Assembly: GCF_000422725.1 (NCBI RefSeq)
Contig: NZ_AUGP01000017.1
Span: 558,001 to 622,000 of the forward strand
DNA from: Flavobacterium subsaxonicum WB 4.1-42 = DSM 21790
GTDB taxonomy: Bacteria; Bacteroidota; Bacteroidia; Flavobacteriales; Flavobacteriaceae
Length of the DNA: 64,000 bases
Reading direction: 5' to 3'
Shown: one piece after another, positions 62,989 through 64,000 of the stretch
How the letters are laid out: the number at the start of each line of letters is the position of its first letter
Position numbering within the stretch: position 1 is the stretch's first letter
Notes under the pieces: generated by a model
Databases searched by the model: none
Seen by the model: the letters and a program-made list of their open reading frames with translations, nothing else
Told to the model about the DNA's origin: nothing
Translations under genes and position numbers: made by a program

Positions 62989-63305
62989 GCGAGATTCTTC
63001 GACCGCGCTACGTTCTGTAAGACATGGGTGTTGCTTATCGGACAATAAAACTTTTATGTGAGATTCTTCGACTCCGTTGCACTTAGCTCAGAATAACAGC
63101 ATATGTAAATTACAGCATATAAAGATGTAATACGCGATCCTTCAACTACACTACACTTAGTAAATAATGATATCAAATACAATATTGAAAAGATACTTCG
63201 ACTCAATTTCACTTCGTTCAGGATAATACGAGCATTGGTCATAGGATAGCATAATTTTTTACGTGAGATTCTTCGACTCTGTTGCTCTTCGCTCAGAATG
63301 ACACG
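62989..63305. repeat. Five degenerate copies of an approximately 40-bp repeat
   Basis: Copies start near 62991, 63060, 63134, 63190 and 63264, all in one orientation. The consensus is GAGATTCTTCGACTC..TTGC, then CTTCGCTCAGAATGACA. Copies 2 and 5 are best preserved; copy 3 is worst. Spacing is 56-74 nt and irregular. The ends ATTCT and AGAAT can pair. The elements fill the 512-nt gap between the APC permease and coxA, where no gene was found. Confidence 0.72.
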
Positions 63306-63372
63306 ATTGCCTTGATTCAATATATTGTATTTAAAAAAGTCATACAGATGCCATTGAAAATATCATATAACA

Positions 63373-63402
63373 AAAGAGGCTACCCGTTTGGATAGCCTCT
63401 TT
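63373..63402 (-). terminator. Terminator of the cytochrome oxidase subunit I transcript
   Basis: AAAGAGGCTA (63373-63382) pairs with TAGCCTCTTT (63393-63402), with a short T-rich run on the minus strand, 20 nt after the coxA stop. Confidence 0.82.
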
Positions 63403-63421
63403 GTATGTATTTTAAAAGATC

Positions 63422-64000
63422 TTAGTGATGTAGTTCTTCTTCGCCTTCCTTCATCGGAACGGTTTGAGGAACAAAGTCGTCATCATGACCCGGTTTGCTG
63501 TAATCGTACGGCCACCTGTAAACTTCAGGTATTTCGCCCGGCCAGTTACCGTGAATATGCTCAACTGGGGTAGTCCACTCAAGAGTGTTAGACCTCCATG
63601 GGTTCTGAACCGCTCTTTTGCCTTTAAACATGCTGTAGAAGAAGTTCCAAAGGAATACTAACTGGAACGCTGCACCTACAATAGCAAATATTGTAATGAT
63701 TACGTTAACATCGGCAAGCTCATCAAATAATGGGAAAGCTGAGTTAGTGTAGTAACGCCTTGGTAAACCGGCCATACCTATAAAGTGCATTGGGAAGAAC
63801 ACACCGTAAGCACATACTGCTGTTACCCAGAAGTGAATGTAACCAAGGTTTTTGTTTAACATCCTACCGTACATTTTAGGGTACCAGTGGTAGATACCTG
63901 CAAACATACCATATAGTGCAGATATACCCATTACTAAGTGGAAGTGGGCAATTACAAAATACGTATCGTGAACGTTAATATCCAGCGTACTATCACCTAA
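63422..64000 (-). CDS. Cytochrome c oxidase subunit I (5' part outside window)
   Basis: C-terminal 192 residues of the catalytic haem-copper oxidase subunit. The frame is open to the right edge. It begins with DINVHDTYFVIAHFHLV, where HFH holds the histidines near the haem in helix X, followed by the matching GMFAGIYHWYPKMYG. The hydrophilic C-terminus ends EELHH. A terminator follows at 63373. The other oxidase genes in this window lie 19 kb away (41.4-44.3 kb). Subunit II is presumably to the right. Confidence 0.95.
   Translation of the reverse strand, partial: LGDSTLDINVHDTYFVIAHFHLVMGISALYGMFAGIYHWYPKMYGRMLNKNLGYIHFWVTAVCAYGVFFPMHFIGMAGLPRRYYTNSAFPLFDELADVNVIITIFAIVGAAFQLVFLWNFFYSMFKGKRAVQNPWRSNTLEWTTPVEHIHGNWPGEIPEVYRWPYDYSKPGHDDDFVPQTVPMKEGEEELHH

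Noticed and set aside
62989..63305. CRISPR array
   Set aside because: Repeats are diverged, spacing is irregular (56-74 nt), the intervals are not spacer-like, and no cas genes are present.

Overview
The window is a chromosomal segment from a member of the Bacteroidota, most likely family Flavobacteriaceae and close to Flavobacterium. The evidence is a full-length SprA (the outer-membrane translocon of the type IX secretion system), a T9SS C-terminal sorting domain, a class II HMG-CoA reductase next to a GYDIA-type GHMP kinase, a DUF4403 lipoprotein, Bacteroidota promoters (TTTG, about 19 nt, TAnnTTTG) and AT-rich leaders without clear Shine-Dalgarno sites. Most of the window is core chromosome; no prophage, transposase, CRISPR array or antibiotic resistance island was seen.

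Layout, left to right. 1-5.4 kb: a minus-strand peptide-use operon (DPP4-like S9 peptidase and two POT transporters, the second cut by the left edge). 5.6-7.9 kb: HMG-CoA reductase overlapping a GHMP kinase (isoprenoid precursors). 7.9-15.6 kb: a minus-strand envelope cluster (coaX, outer-membrane protein, TPR protein, lptC, small membrane protein, CNNM/CorC protein, PpiD-like foldase). 15.6-16 kb: two identical tRNA-Phe genes, each followed by its own hairpin. 16-18.6 kb: a T9SS cargo protein with leucine-rich-type repeats, a J-domain/KTSC protein and an SDR dehydrogenase. 18.6-25.3 kb: a heavy-metal RND efflux operon (DUF6660, CzcA, CzcC/TolC, CzcB) interrupted by a four-helix-bundle gene embedded in degenerate 7-bp repeats. 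26-30.3 kb: a bestrophin-like membrane protein and a coupled trio of glycosyltransferase, UDP-galactopyranose mutase and GH1-like protein. 30.5-39.2 kb: DUF255 protein, MscS channel, secreted hypothetical protein, tolC-macA-tsaB operon, DUF4403 lipoprotein. 39.2-44.3 kb: cytochrome oxidase subunits and assembly factors (cyoE, two subunit III proteins, subunit IV, a cysteine-less SCO-like protein, SCO, DUF420, a small CxxC protein). 44.6-55.8 kb: vanZ-like gene, gcvH, sprA, ruvA, maeB. 55.9-58 kb: two-component system. 58-64 kb: secreted hypothetical protein, queG, ruvB, GNAT protein, APC permease, a repeat-rich gap, and the 3' part of cytochrome oxidase subunit I cut by the right edge.

The most unusual structure is the four-helix-bundle gene between czcA and czcC. 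It is bracketed by arrays of a degenerate heptamer (ATTGCYN) lying in opposite orientations, and the array reads into the czcC signal peptide, whose hydrophobic core it encodes. Other points of interest are a strong plus-strand terminator with no annotated gene upstream (about 44.5 kb), three kinds of intergenic repeats crowded around ruvB, the APC permease and coxA, and the GT-Glf-GH1 trio. All family assignments come from motif reading and recall, without database searches.
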